A model generated the notes under the pieces. The model worked only from the letters and a program-made list of their open reading frames with translations. It made no database searches and had not been told where the DNA came from. A stretch of DNA of 64,000 nt from Microbacterium candidum (GTDB lineage: Bacteria > Actinomycetota > Actinomycetes > Actinomycetales > Microbacteriaceae), in contig NZ_JASXSZ010000004.1 of assembly GCF_030315975.1 (NCBI RefSeq), forward strand, positions 1-64,000, written 5' to 3'. Below, one piece after another: positions 52,246 to 61,172 of the stretch (its first letter is position 1; every line of letters begins with the position of its first letter). Position numbers and translations under genes: made by a program.

Positions 52246-52886
52246 CGGACGATCGCCACCTTTCGTTCGACCCATCCGGCCCCGAGGCCGATCGCCAGCG
52301 CGATCGCCATGTAGATGAGGCCTGCGGTCGAGAAGATCAGGATCGGCTGGGCGGCGACGAGGTTGATCTTGTTGACCTCGGCGGTGAGCTCGACGACGCC
52401 GACCGCGGCGGCGAGCGCCGTGTTCATGGCGAGCGCGATCATGACGTTGCCGATCGGCTGCACGACGGCCCGGAGGGCCTGCGGCACGACGACGAACCGC
52501 AGGGTCTGGCCGAGCCCGAATCCGAGGGCGCGCGCGGCCTCGACCTGCCCCACCGGGATGGTGTTCACGCCCGAGCGCACGGCCTCGGCGACGTACGCGG
52601 CCTCGTAGACGGTGAGGACGATGATGGCGGTCGGGGTGAGCGGCAGCATCAGCCCGGCGTCGGGGAGCGCGAAGACCGCCAGCAGCAGCAGTGCCAGCAG
52701 CGGCACGTTGATGAAGAACTGCACGTAGAGGAAGGCGGCGGAGCGCAGGACGGGGATGGGGCTCACGCGCGCGATCGTGACCAGGATGCCCAGCAGGATG
52801 GATCCGATGCCGGCGATGACGGCCATCATCAGGGTGGTGCCGAGCGCCTGGAGGATCGGTCCCAGGTTGTCGATCAGAGCGTTCAT
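52242..52886 (-). CDS. Polar amino acid ABC transporter permease (GluC-like)
   Basis: A 214-residue membrane permease, partner of the GluD-like protein. The hydrophobic start IGSILLGILVTIARVSPIPV and the EAA loop VEAARALGFGLGQTLRFVVV with PQALRAVVQP are typical. Length matches GluC (about 225). The start lies 87 bases after the binding-protein gene. Together the two permeases should form the heterodimeric channel. Confidence 0.92.
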   Translation of the reverse strand: MNALIDNLGPILQALGTTLMMAVIAGIGSILLGILVTIARVSPIPVLRSAAFLYVQFFINVPLLALLLLAVFALPDAGLMLPLTPTAIIVLTVYEAAYVAEAVRSGVNTIPVGQVEAARALGFGLGQTLRFVVVPQALRAVVQPIGNVMIALAMNTALAAAVGVVELTAEVNKINLVAAQPILIFSTAGLIYMAIALAIGLGAGWVERKVAIVR

Positions 52887-52973
52887 TCCTCGACTCCGTC
52901 AGGGGGAAGCGGACAGGCGGCCGCCGAGCGCCAGGGGAGGTCGCCCTCCCTGGGCGCCCGGCGGCCGAAGCGG

Positions 52974-53921
52974 TCAGGAGCCCGGGACGGACCCGATCTC
53001 CGGCGGGGTCGGAGCGGACCCGTCGGTCACCGTGCCGAGGCTGGCCTGCCAGGCCTTGGCCCACTGGCCGCCGGACTGGATCGCCTTCAGCCACGTGTTG
53101 ATGAACGACTTGAACTGGCTGTCGCCGTGCTGCAGGCCGATGCCGTAGGGCTCCTTCGTGAAGGGGTTGCCGACGACCTTGATCTGCTTCTCGCTCGCAG
53201 CGTCGCTCGCCAGCAGCGTGTAGTCCTGCACGTACGCGTCGCCGCGGCCCTGGATGAGGGCCTGGACGGCTGCCGGGTCGGTCGCGAAGGCGGTGACCTT
53301 CGCGGTCGGCGCGACGTTGGGCACCTCGGTCACGGCCGGCGTGTTGGCGCCGACGATGACGTTCTTGCCGTCGAGGTCCTTCTCGCTCTTGATGCTCTTG
53401 TTGTCGCTCTTGACGGCGACGGCGAGGCCGGACTCGAAGTACGGGCCGGCGAAGTCGATCTGCTCGGCGCGCTGCGGCGTGATCGTGTAGGTGTTGAACA
53501 CGACGTCGACGGTGCCGTTCTGGAGCATCGCCTCACGCGTCTCGGATGCCGGCGGCACGATCTCGACGTTGGGCTTGCCGAGGATGTAGATCGCGAGGAG
53601 CTTCGCGAGGTCGGCGTCGAAGCCGTTGACCTGGCTCGGGTCGGTCGGGTTCTGCTGCGAGAGCAGGGGAGCGTCGAGCGCCTCGGCGACGATGAGCTTG
53701 CCGCGCTTCTTGATCTTCTCCATGGTCGAACCGGGGATGATCGCGGCGACGTCGGCGACGGGTGCGCCGGCGAAGACCGAGTCGGCGGCGGACGGGCTGG
53801 AGCCGGAGCCCGAGCCGGGAAGGCTCGTGCCACCGCTGGAGCACGCCGTGACGGCGAGTGCGACCGCGGTGAGCAGGATGCCGGCGACCGTCGCCTTCCT
53901 GCGGGTGATGCTGCGGGTCAT
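52974..53921 (-). CDS. Amino acid ABC transporter substrate-binding lipoprotein
   Basis: A 315-residue lipoprotein. The signal peptide ends in the lipobox LAVTACSSGG, with acylation at Cys27. The mature part is an SBP_bac_3 domain: IKKRGKLIVAEALDAPL, VNGFDADLAKLLAIYILGKP, TVDVVFNTYTITPQRAEQID and FAGPYFESGLAVAVKSDNKS. The nearest precedent is corynebacterial GluB. Ligand-contact residues cannot be judged by eye, so a glutamate, aspartate or conjugate ligand is possible. Confidence 0.92.
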   Translation of the reverse strand: MTRSITRRKATVAGILLTAVALAVTACSSGGTSLPGSGSGSSPSAADSVFAGAPVADVAAIIPGSTMEKIKKRGKLIVAEALDAPLLSQQNPTDPSQVNGFDADLAKLLAIYILGKPNVEIVPPASETREAMLQNGTVDVVFNTYTITPQRAEQIDFAGPYFESGLAVAVKSDNKSIKSEKDLDGKNVIVGANTPAVTEVPNVAPTAKVTAFATDPAAVQALIQGRGDAYVQDYTLLASDAASEKQIKVVGNPFTKEPYGIGLQHGDSQFKSFINTWLKAIQSGGQWAKAWQASLGTVTDGSAPTPPEIGSVPGS

Positions 53922-53964
53922 GTGTTGCTTTCCCTTCGTTGGGTGTGGGTTTTTCGGGTGCGGG

Positions 53965-54717
53965 TCAGTGGGCGAGGACGGAGGCGAGGAACGTCTGCGC
54001 GCGCTCGGAACGGGGGGAGTCGAAGAACTCGGCGGGCGGTGCCTGCTCGACGATCTGGCCGCGGTCCATGAAGACGACGCGGTCGGCGGCGCGACGGGCG
54101 AAGCCCATCTCGTGGGTGACGACGATCATCGTCATCCCCTCCTTGGCGAGAGATGTCATGACATCGAGGACCTCGCCGACCATCTCGGGGTCGAGCGCGC
54201 TCGTCGGCTCGTCGAAGAGCATCACCTTGGGGTGCATCGCGAGGGCGCGGGCGATCGCCGCGCGCTGCTGCTGGCCGCCGGAGAGCTGGGCGGGATGGCT
54301 GTTCGCCTTGTCGGCGATCCCGACGCGGTCGAGGAGCTGCATCGCCTCGCGCCGCGCGTCCGCCTTCTTCGCGCCGCGGACCTTGAGGGGCGCGAGCGAC
54401 ACGTTGTCGAGGATCGTGCGGTGCGCGAAGAGGTTGAACGACTGGAACACCATGCCGACCTCGGCGCGCAGCCGCGCGAGCGCCGCACCCTCTTCGGGGA
54501 GGAGCTCGCCGTCGACGCGGATCTCGCCGGCGTCGATCGTCTCGAGGCGGTTGATCGAGCGGCACAGCGTCGACTTCCCGGAGCCCGAAGGGCCGACGAC
54601 GACCACGACTTCGCGGGCGGCGACGTCGAGGTCGATGTCGCGGAGGACGTGAAGGTCACCGAAGTGCTTGTCGACTCCGCGCAGGCTGACCATGGGCTGC
54701 GCATCCGTTGCTGACAT
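53965..54717 (-). CDS. Amino acid ABC transporter ATP-binding protein
   Basis: A 250-residue ATPase. Walker A is GPSGSGKST (near 42), the Q-loop [15 protein letters not shown], the signature [16 protein letters not shown], Walker [14 protein letters not shown] and the switch His in VVTHEMGFA. It energises the two permeases downstream. The ATG at 54717 is preceded by AAGGAAAACGG. It is the first gene of the operon and starts about 150 bases from the divergent ROK repressor gene. Confidence 0.94.
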   Translation of the reverse strand: MSATDAQPMVSLRGVDKHFGDLHVLRDIDLDVAAREVVVVVGPSGSGKSTLCRSINRLETIDAGEIRVDGELLPEEGAALARLRAEVGMVFQSFNLFAHRTILDNVSLAPLKVRGAKKADARREAMQLLDRVGIADKANSHPAQLSGGQQQRAAIARALAMHPKVMLFDEPTSALDPEMVGEVLDVMTSLAKEGMTMIVVTHEMGFARRAADRVVFMDRGQIVEQAPPAEFFDSPRSERAQTFLASVLAH

Positions 54718-54785
54718 CCGTTTTCCTTGCATCTTCGACGAGGTTGCTGCGATGAGCGTACTAACAATGGCATCAAAGATGCAAT

Positions 54786-54812
54786 ATCGACTTTGAATAC
54801 TCCAAAATCGAT
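54786..54812. promoter_or_regulatory. Candidate ROK-repressor operator
   Basis: A 27-base imperfect palindrome: ATCGACTTTG on the left and CAAAATCGAT on the right, around AATACTC, with 10 of 13 base pairs symmetric. It lies in an AT-rich island between the ABC operon and the ROK regulator, suited to control both. Confidence 0.6.
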
Positions 54813-54866
54813 CTAAACTCGGCTACAGTATTCTCATCCCAACCGGTGGACGAGAGGATCGGCGCG

Positions 54867-56048
54867 ATGACGAGCCCCGCAGAAGCGGCACCGCCCAGCA
54901 GCTCCAGCGCAGGCGCGATCCTCGATCTCGTCCGCAGCGGGCGCGCGCGCTCCCGGGCCGAGATCGCCCGCAGCACGGGGCTCAGCCCGTCGACGGTCGC
55001 GCAGCGCGTCGACGGCCTCATCGGCGCGGGACTCGTGCGCGAGGCGGGTGAGGGCGTCTCCGCGCGGGGGCGCCGGCCGCGCGCCCTCGAGATCGACGCG
55101 TCCGCGGGTGTCGTCTGCGCCGTCGACCTGGGCTCCCACCACGCGACTTTCGGCCTCGTCGACATCTCCGGGCGCCTGCTCGCCGTCCGCTCCGAGCCGA
55201 TGGACATCGCGGACGGCCCCGATCGGGTGCTGCGGTGGATCGTGACGATCGCCGACGAGATGGTCGCCGCGCACGCGGAGCCGGGGCAGACGCTGCGCGG
55301 CTACGGCATCGGTCTCCCCGGTCCCGTGGACTCGAACACGGGGGAGATGGTGTCTCCGTCGCGCATGCCCGGGTGGAAGGGCGTGGATGCCGCGGGCCTC
55401 CTCGCCTCCCTGACCTCGCTTCCGGTCGCCGTCGACAACGATGCCAACCTCATGGCGCTGGGCGAGCACGCGGCGCTCGACGCCGACGCGCAGCACCTCG
55501 TCTTCGTGAAGGCGGGCTCCAGCATCGGCTGCGGCGTGATCGCCTTCGGCGGGCTCTACCACGGACACCACGGGATGGCCGGCGACATCAGCCACGTGAC
55601 GGTCCCGGGCGGCCCTCAGGTCCTGTGTTCGTGCGGCCGGATCGGCTGCCTCGACGCCGTCGCCGGGGGTGCCGCCATCGTGACCGCCCTCCGCGATGCG
55701 GGGGTCGAGGTCGCCGATGCGCGCGACGTCGTCGCGCTCGCCCGCGACGCGCACCCCCGTGCGACGCTCATGCTGCGGGAGGCGGGGCTCCGGGTCGGGA
55801 GCGTGCTCGCGACCATCATGAACTTCTACAACCCGCAGCGACTCGTGCTCGGCGGCATCCTCGGCGAGGCCGAGGCGTTCGTCGCAGGCGTCCGCTCGTC
55901 GCTGTACTCCGACTGCCTGCCGATGATCACCGACGAGCTCGAGATCACGGTGAGCGTCGCGAAGGAGAAGGCAGGCATCCTCGGCGCCGCGCATCTCGTC
56001 CTGGACGAGCTCTTCGATCACGGTCGCGTCGAACAGCTCGTGCGATGA
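54867..56048 (+). CDS. ROK family transcriptional repressor
   Basis: A 393-residue regulator. The N-terminal winged helix (residues about 13-75: RSRAEIARSTGLSPSTVAQR, VDGLIGAGLV) is followed by a ROK sugar-binding domain with VCAVDLGSHHATFGLVD and the zinc motif CSCGRIGCLD. NagC and XylR of this type sense sugars or sugar phosphates. The ATG at 54867 follows GAGAGGA. It overlaps the next gene by four bases. The likely target is the divergent ABC-asparaginase-CutC-kinase operon. Confidence 0.92.
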   Translation: MTSPAEAAPPSSSSAGAILDLVRSGRARSRAEIARSTGLSPSTVAQRVDGLIGAGLVREAGEGVSARGRRPRALEIDASAGVVCAVDLGSHHATFGLVDISGRLLAVRSEPMDIADGPDRVLRWIVTIADEMVAAHAEPGQTLRGYGIGLPGPVDSNTGEMVSPSRMPGWKGVDAAGLLASLTSLPVAVDNDANLMALGEHAALDADAQHLVFVKAGSSIGCGVIAFGGLYHGHHGMAGDISHVTVPGGPQVLCSCGRIGCLDAVAGGAAIVTALRDAGVEVADARDVVALARDAHPRATLMLREAGLRVGSVLATIMNFYNPQRLVLGGILGEAEAFVAGVRSSLYSDCLPMITDELEITVSVAKEKAGILGAAHLVLDELFDHGRVEQLVR

Positions 56049-56983
56049 CCTCGGGTCACGCCGTCGCCGTCGCCGTCTTCGGTGCGGGGCGGATGGCGCG
56101 CGCCCACGCCACGGCGTGGGCGGCGCTCGGCGTGCCGGTGCGGTGGATCGTCTCCCCGCGGCGCCGACAGGAGCTGTGGGACGACGCCGAACTCGGGCTC
56201 GGATCCGCGCGATGGACCGACGACCCGGCCGAGGCGCTCGCGGATGCAGACGTGACGATCGCCTCCATCTGCACGCCGACGCCGACCCACCGACTGCTGG
56301 CCGAACAGGCGCTTCGCGCCGGCCGGCACGTGCTGCTCGAGAAGCCGATCGCGCTCACCCTCGAGGACGCACTCGCGCTGCAGACGGTCGCGGACGAGGC
56401 ACCCGGCATCCTGATGGTCGCCCACGTCGTGCGGTTCTTCGCCGGCTACGCGGAGCTCGCGGATCGGATCGCGGCGGGGGCCGTCGGGCGCCCGCGCGCA
56501 GTCCAGGCGCACCGGCTGTCGGCTGCGCCGGAGGGCGCGGACTGGCTGCACGACGAGGAGCGCTCAGGCGGCGTGCTCGTGGACTTCGCCATCCATGACC
56601 TCGACCAGGCGAACGCCGTCCTCGGCCGCCCCATCGCCGTCACGAGCATCGCGGCCGGTGGAGTCGGCACGGGGTTCGACGGTGCGATCTCCACGACCGT
56701 CGAATACGCCGACGGCGGGGTCGCGCAGGTGCTGAGTGCGGTGGATCTGCCCGCCGGGACCCCGTTCCGCACCGGGTTCACGGTCGTGGGGACGGACGGG
56801 GTGGATGCGGCGGCCGGAGCGGACGGAGACCCGTTCGTCGCGCAGGCCGCGTACTTCCTCGCATGCGTCGAGTCGGGCGCCGCACCGCGGCGCGCACCGG
56901 TGTCTGCTGCGGTCGCGGCCCTGCGGCTCGCCCTCGCCGCCCGGGAGTCCTTGCACTCCGGGCGGCGAGTCGAGCTGTCGTGA
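56045..56983 (+). CDS. Gfo/Idh/MocA family NAD(P)-dependent oxidoreductase
   Basis: A 312-residue sugar dehydrogenase-like protein. The Rossmann motif AVFGAGRMARAHATAWA is near residue 10, SICTPTPTHRLLAEQALRAG near 75, and the EKPIA motif (HVLLEKPIALTLEDA) near 98. The C-terminal domain has SGGVLVDFAIHDLDQ, with the conserved Asp/His. Relatives oxidise or reduce sugars, inositols and sugar phosphates. It overlaps the ROK repressor by four bases and so belongs to the same locus. Confidence 0.9.
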   Translation: MTSGHAVAVAVFGAGRMARAHATAWAALGVPVRWIVSPRRRQELWDDAELGLGSARWTDDPAEALADADVTIASICTPTPTHRLLAEQALRAGRHVLLEKPIALTLEDALALQTVADEAPGILMVAHVVRFFAGYAELADRIAAGAVGRPRAVQAHRLSAAPEGADWLHDEERSGGVLVDFAIHDLDQANAVLGRPIAVTSIAAGGVGTGFDGAISTTVEYADGGVAQVLSAVDLPAGTPFRTGFTVVGTDGVDAAAGADGDPFVAQAAYFLACVESGAAPRRAPVSAAVAALRLALAARESLHSGRRVELS

Positions 56984-56990
56984 CCTCGCC

Positions 56991-58631
56991 TCAGGCCGCG
57001 TAGACCCGCCGGCCGGCGAACCACGTCTCGAGCACGCGGGTCCGGATGATCTCCTCAGCCCGGCCGGCGACGAGGTCGCTGTCGAGGATGACGAAGTCGG
57101 CGGACTTTCCGGGGGAGAGCGAACCGGTGACGTCGCCGAGCCCCATCGCGCGCGCAGCGTTGATCGTGAAGACCTCGAGCGCCTCCTGCGCGGTGATCGC
57201 CTGCTCAGGCCACAGGACTCCCGGCGCGCGTCCGAGCGGATCGGCCCGGGTCACGAGCCCCTGCATCCCCTCGAACGGGTTCGGCGACTCGCTCACCGGC
57301 CAGTCCGAGCCGCCGGCCACGAGTCCGCCCGCGTCGAGGATCGAGCGGTTCGGCTGCGAGTGCTCCGCGCGATCCCCGAGGACCGCGGCGAGGGCGTCCG
57401 GGATGACGCCGGGGAACCAGAGGAACGGCGAGATGTCCGCCGCGATCCGCAGGCGGGCCAGACGCTCGATGTCGTCGCCCGCGAGGAACTGGCCGTGCGC
57501 CATCTGGAACAGCGTGTCGGTGTATCCCTCGCCGCGCAGTCGCTCGACGACATCGATCAGCATGCGCGCCGAACCGTCGCCCGTGACGTGCACCTTGGCG
57601 CCGAGACCGCGCTCGGCGACCGCGTGCAGCCATGCGTACAGCTCGTCGGCATCCATCGTGGTGGTGCCGTGGAAGTGTGCGCCGTGCACGTCGTCCGGAA
57701 GATACGGATCGAGGAACAGAGCCGTCCGCGCGGGCGGCACGCCGTCGAGGAAGATCTTCACGAAGTCGGGGCGATGGTGCGGGGAGCGGAACTCCTCGCC
57801 GCGCGCGATGAGCTCGTGCCCGATCAGCTCGTAGCCGAAGATCTCGTCGTTGATCGTGATCGACGACACCACCCACGCGTTCAGGTCACCCGTGTCGTCG
57901 AGCGACTTCAGGGCGCCGAGGATGTCGATGGAGACCGCCGCATCCTGGAACGCCGTCACGCCGTAGGCGTTCAGGAGCTCGACACCGCGCGCCGACGCGC
58001 GGCGGTGCTGGTCGGGGGTGAGCCCGCCGGCCTCCGACTGCGCCCGCGCGACGAGGAGGCCGGCCGCCTCCAGCAGAACCCCGCTCGGCTCGCCGTCCGC
58101 GGCATCCAGGAGCGTCACTCCCTCGGACGGGATCGCCTCGCGGGAGATCCCCGCGAGCTCGAGCGCCCGCGAGTTCACCCAGCGGTTGTGGTGGCTGTCG
58201 TCGGAGAGCATGACGGGCCGGCCGCCGGATGCCTCGTCGAGGCGCAGCCGTGCGGAGGTCGTGTTGAGCTCGTCCATGAGGGTCGACGCCCACGATCCGC
58301 CGGTGATCCACGCCGCCTCGGGCAGCCCCGCCGCATGCTCCCGCACGAGGTCGAGGATCTCGTCGAGCGTCAATGCGACGCCGAACGAGAGCTCGAACAG
58401 GTCGGTCACCCCCGCGACGGCGTGGTGGTTGTGCACATCGACGAAGCCCGGGTACAGCGCGGCTCCGCCGAGGTCGCGCACCTCCGTGTCCGGCCCGCGG
58501 TGAGCGAGCACGTCGGCGGCGGTGCCCACGGCGACGATGCGGCCGTCCGCGACGGCGATCGCCTCGGCGACCGGGTGCGTACGGTCGGCCGTGCGGACGA
58601 CCCCGCCGGTGAGGATGAGATCGGCGGTCAT
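56991..58631 (-). CDS. Amidohydrolase family protein (YtcJ/AepA-like)
   Basis: A 546-residue metal-dependent hydrolase. Motifs: GFVDVHNHHAVAGV (near 62) with metal His, DDSHHNRWVNSRAL, FVKIFLDGVPPARTALFLDP with the bridging Lys position, AKVHVTGDGSARMLID, and AGGSDWPVSESPNPFEGMQ with a terminal Asp. This pattern is that of the YtcJ-like group, whose substrates are mostly unknown amides. It overlaps the MoaF-like gene by four bases and is the last gene of the APC permease operon. Confidence 0.88.
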   Translation of the reverse strand: MTADLILTGGVVRTADRTHPVAEAIAVADGRIVAVGTAADVLAHRGPDTEVRDLGGAALYPGFVDVHNHHAVAGVTDLFELSFGVALTLDEILDLVREHAAGLPEAAWITGGSWASTLMDELNTTSARLRLDEASGGRPVMLSDDSHHNRWVNSRALELAGISREAIPSEGVTLLDAADGEPSGVLLEAAGLLVARAQSEAGGLTPDQHRRASARGVELLNAYGVTAFQDAAVSIDILGALKSLDDTGDLNAWVVSSITINDEIFGYELIGHELIARGEEFRSPHHRPDFVKIFLDGVPPARTALFLDPYLPDDVHGAHFHGTTTMDADELYAWLHAVAERGLGAKVHVTGDGSARMLIDVVERLRGEGYTDTLFQMAHGQFLAGDDIERLARLRIAADISPFLWFPGVIPDALAAVLGDRAEHSQPNRSILDAGGLVAGGSDWPVSESPNPFEGMQGLVTRADPLGRAPGVLWPEQAITAQEALEVFTINAARAMGLGDVTGSLSPGKSADFVILDSDLVAGRAEEIIRTRVLETWFAGRRVYAA

Positions 58632-59476
58632 CGCGCGAGCGGGCGGGCCGGGTCGTACTCGTCGGGGTGGACGGTCGTCGAGATGAGACGGCCGTGCGCG
58701 CCGAAGGTGAAGTGCGTCGGGCGGGCCGTCGCATCCTCCGCCTCGCCGAACAGCACCCCGTGCGAGCGGATCGACTTCGCGTCGCGGTGGTCCGCGATCG
58801 TGATCGAGCCGCACGGGATGACGCCCTCGCGCCACGTGAAGACGTAGATGCCCGGGCGCATCCGGTACACGGTGTTCTCGTCCGTGTCCGCGAGGCCCTG
58901 CTCGGGACCGGCGAGGCACTGCCACGTGTACCAGTGCGGCGAGAGGTAGACGTGCTCGTACGCGTGCTGGCTCGAGTACACCCAGAGGACGCGGCGCCCG
59001 ATGAGCTCGAGCGTCGGGGCGGGCGGCTCGCCGACTCCGTCCTCGATCTCCGCGATGCGGGCGACGGTGAAGAGGTGCTGCACGGCGACCTTGTCGACGG
59101 TGCGCTCGCCGAGGACGGCGAGGACCGCGAGGGCGTGGCCGCTGCGCAGGTCCAGGAAGAGCGACACCGACTCGTTCGGGGCGTAGTCGTCGCCGTGGTG
59201 GAACTGTGCGTAGTAGAGGTCGTCGTCGACTTCGATGACCTCGCACTCGTCGGTCTGGGCGGCCGCCGGGATCGGGTCGCCCTCGCCCGGCTCGTACGTC
59301 CACGAGACGGTTCCGGCGCCGAACGTGTGCGCGATGCGCGTGCCGCGCTCGTCGACGAGGGTGAGCGTGCGGCCTTCGAGGTCGTTCGACAGCGGCGCCT
59401 TGCTCGCGTCGAAGCCGGGGGCGAGGCCGTCGAGCGGCAGCCACGTGGACGTGTCGGAGAGATTCACGTCGGTCAT
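58628..59476 (-). CDS. MoaF-like protein
   Basis: A 282-residue beta-rich protein resembling MoaF, first named from the Klebsiella monoamine regulon. Segments GRTLTLVDERGTRIAHTFGA, VSWTYEPGEGDPIP, VSLFLDLRSGHALAVLAVLG and HWYTWQCLAGPEQGLADTDE look like two calycin-like repeats (N-terminal MoaF and C-terminal MoaF_C). AAAGGAAC lies before the ATG. It stands between an amino acid/amine permease and an amidohydrolase, which agrees with amine or amide use. The catalytic role is unknown. Confidence 0.7.
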   Translation of the reverse strand: MTDVNLSDTSTWLPLDGLAPGFDASKAPLSNDLEGRTLTLVDERGTRIAHTFGAGTVSWTYEPGEGDPIPAAAQTDECEVIEVDDDLYYAQFHHGDDYAPNESVSLFLDLRSGHALAVLAVLGERTVDKVAVQHLFTVARIAEIEDGVGEPPAPTLELIGRRVLWVYSSQHAYEHVYLSPHWYTWQCLAGPEQGLADTDENTVYRMRPGIYVFTWREGVIPCGSITIADHRDAKSIRSHGVLFGEAEDATARPTHFTFGAHGRLISTTVHPDEYDPARPLAR

Positions 59477-59504
59477 ATCGGTTCCTTTCGGAGGGTGTGC
59501 GGGC

Positions 59505-60977
59505 TCAGAAGCCGGGGACGGGGTCCTTGCCCCGTTCGGCCGCGTGGACGTTGAACTTCTCGAGGTCGGTGGCGAGGGCGTCGTAGACGTCGGGCTTCTT
59601 CCTCTTGAGCACGGCTCCGTAGACGATGCCGCCGATCCCCGCGAGGACGAGCAGCCACGGGAGGCTCAGGATGACCGGGTTGTCGGAGCCGGCGACCACG
59701 CTGAAGTTGAAGGTCGCGAGGAGCGCGATCGACAGCAGCCCGAGGAAGCCGAGGCCGGGGGCGATGAACGTCGACCACCAGCGCGGATCGCGCTGCCGCC
59801 GGAACCACACGACGATCGAGAGCGCCGCGAGGGTCTGCAGGACGATGACCGACAGCGTGCCGATGCCGAGCATCGAGGGGACGACGACGAGCATCGGGTC
59901 GAGCCCGGCGAGCGCGAAGCATCCCGCGACGATCGCGCCGAAGCCAGCCTGCACCGCGCCCGCGATCTGGGGCGCGCCGTTCTTGCGCGTGCGGGCGAGG
60001 ATGCTCGGCAGGATGCGTGCGCGCCCGAGCGAATACAGGTAGCGGGTCGCGGAGTTGTGGAACGCGAGCATCGCGGCGAAGAGGCTCACGAGCAGCAGGA
60101 TCGTGGCGATCACCGCCATCGGCTGGCCGAGGTACTGCCCGATGAGCGAGAACAGCAGGTCGCCGGCCTCGAGGTGCTTCTGCGCCGTGGCCTGCGCCTG
60201 GGCGACGCCGGTCGCGCTGACGACGGCCCACGTGGAGACGCCGAGGATGAGTGCGATCGCGATGATCGCCGTGTAGGTGGCGCGCGGGATCGTGCGGAGC
60301 GGATTCTTCGCCTCCTCGCTGAACAGCGCCGTCGCCTCGAAGCCGAGGTAGCCGGTCGCGGCCAGCAGCAGGCCGATGGGGAACGAGCCGGAGAAGACCG
60401 CCGCGGGGCTGAAGGCCGCCCACGAGTAGCCCGTCTGCACGAGCACGGAGATGTCGAACACGATGAGGATCGTGGTCTCGAGGATCAGCGAGACGCCGAG
60501 GATCTTCGAGCTGAAGTCGACGCCGGTGCGCCCCATCCAGAAGCAGACCGCGATCGACAGCAGGCCCCACAGGTACCAGCTCATGTTGAAGCCGGTGTAC
60601 TGGGCGATGATCGTCTGCATGAAGAAGCCGCTCGTGCCGATCGTGCCGACCACGAAGAGGTTGTAGCCGAGCGTCGCGATGAGACCGGCGATCAGGCCGC
60701 CGGTGCGCCCGAGGCCCTTCACGACGAAGGCGTAGAACCCGCCCGCGTTCGCGAGCTGCTTCGACATCTGGGCGTAGCCGATCGCGAACAGCAGCAGGAT
60801 GATCGCGACGATGAAGAAGGATGCGGGTGCCCCGCCGCCGTTGCCGAACGCGATGACGAGGGAGGCCACGACGACGATGCCCGTCAGGGGCGCGACGGCG
60901 GCGAGGACGAGGAAGACGATGCTGGCGACGCCGAGCGTATTGCCGCGCAGGCTCGTTCCGGTGGAGGGTTCGGTCAC
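59505..60977 (-). CDS. APC family amino acid/amine permease
   Basis: A 490-residue membrane transporter with about twelve helices of the amino acid-polyamine-organocation family. SIVFLVLAAVAPLTGIVVVA begins helix 1; AIGYAQMSKQLANAGGFYAF and GLGRTGGLIAGLIATLGYN are typical; GFEATALFSEEAKNPLRTIP is the conserved APC motif. GTG start with AAAGGAG six bases upstream. It leads the operon with the MoaF-like and amidohydrolase genes and is divergent from two dehydrogenases. The substrate is likely a neutral amine, amide or amino acid. Confidence 0.9.
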   Translation of the reverse strand: MTEPSTGTSLRGNTLGVASIVFLVLAAVAPLTGIVVVASLVIAFGNGGGAPASFFIVAIILLLFAIGYAQMSKQLANAGGFYAFVVKGLGRTGGLIAGLIATLGYNLFVVGTIGTSGFFMQTIIAQYTGFNMSWYLWGLLSIAVCFWMGRTGVDFSSKILGVSLILETTILIVFDISVLVQTGYSWAAFSPAAVFSGSFPIGLLLAATGYLGFEATALFSEEAKNPLRTIPRATYTAIIAIALILGVSTWAVVSATGVAQAQATAQKHLEAGDLLFSLIGQYLGQPMAVIATILLLVSLFAAMLAFHNSATRYLYSLGRARILPSILARTRKNGAPQIAGAVQAGFGAIVAGCFALAGLDPMLVVVPSMLGIGTLSVIVLQTLAALSIVVWFRRQRDPRWWSTFIAPGLGFLGLLSIALLATFNFSVVAGSDNPVILSLPWLLVLAGIGGIVYGAVLKRKKPDVYDALATDLEKFNVHAAERGKDPVPGF

Positions 60978-61081
60978 GTCGGCTCCTTTGCCGCTGTCGG
61001 TGGGGGACGGGTCTCGGGTGGCCCGCTCTTCGATTGTGTGCTTCCGGCGCGCGCGGCGCTTGACCCTCAGCGTCCGGGCCT

Positions 61082-61101
61082 GTTGTCTGCGCGCAGACAA
61101 C
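61082..61101. promoter_or_regulatory. Perfect 20-bp palindrome, candidate operator
   Basis: GTTGTCTGCGCGCAGACAAC is identical to its reverse complement. It lies in the 195-base gap between the divergent APC permease and SDR genes and is well placed for the LacI regulator encoded downstream. Confidence 0.7.
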
Positions 61102-61172
61102 CTCCGACCGCTCTTGCCGGCGATGCATGATCGGGGCTGTGGCGCCGTCGGCGCCCGAGGTGAGGGGGAGCG

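Noticed and set aside
61082-61101. 20-bp palindrome considered as an intrinsic terminator
   Set aside because: It lies between divergent starts, has no T-run and no loop, so it fits an operator better.
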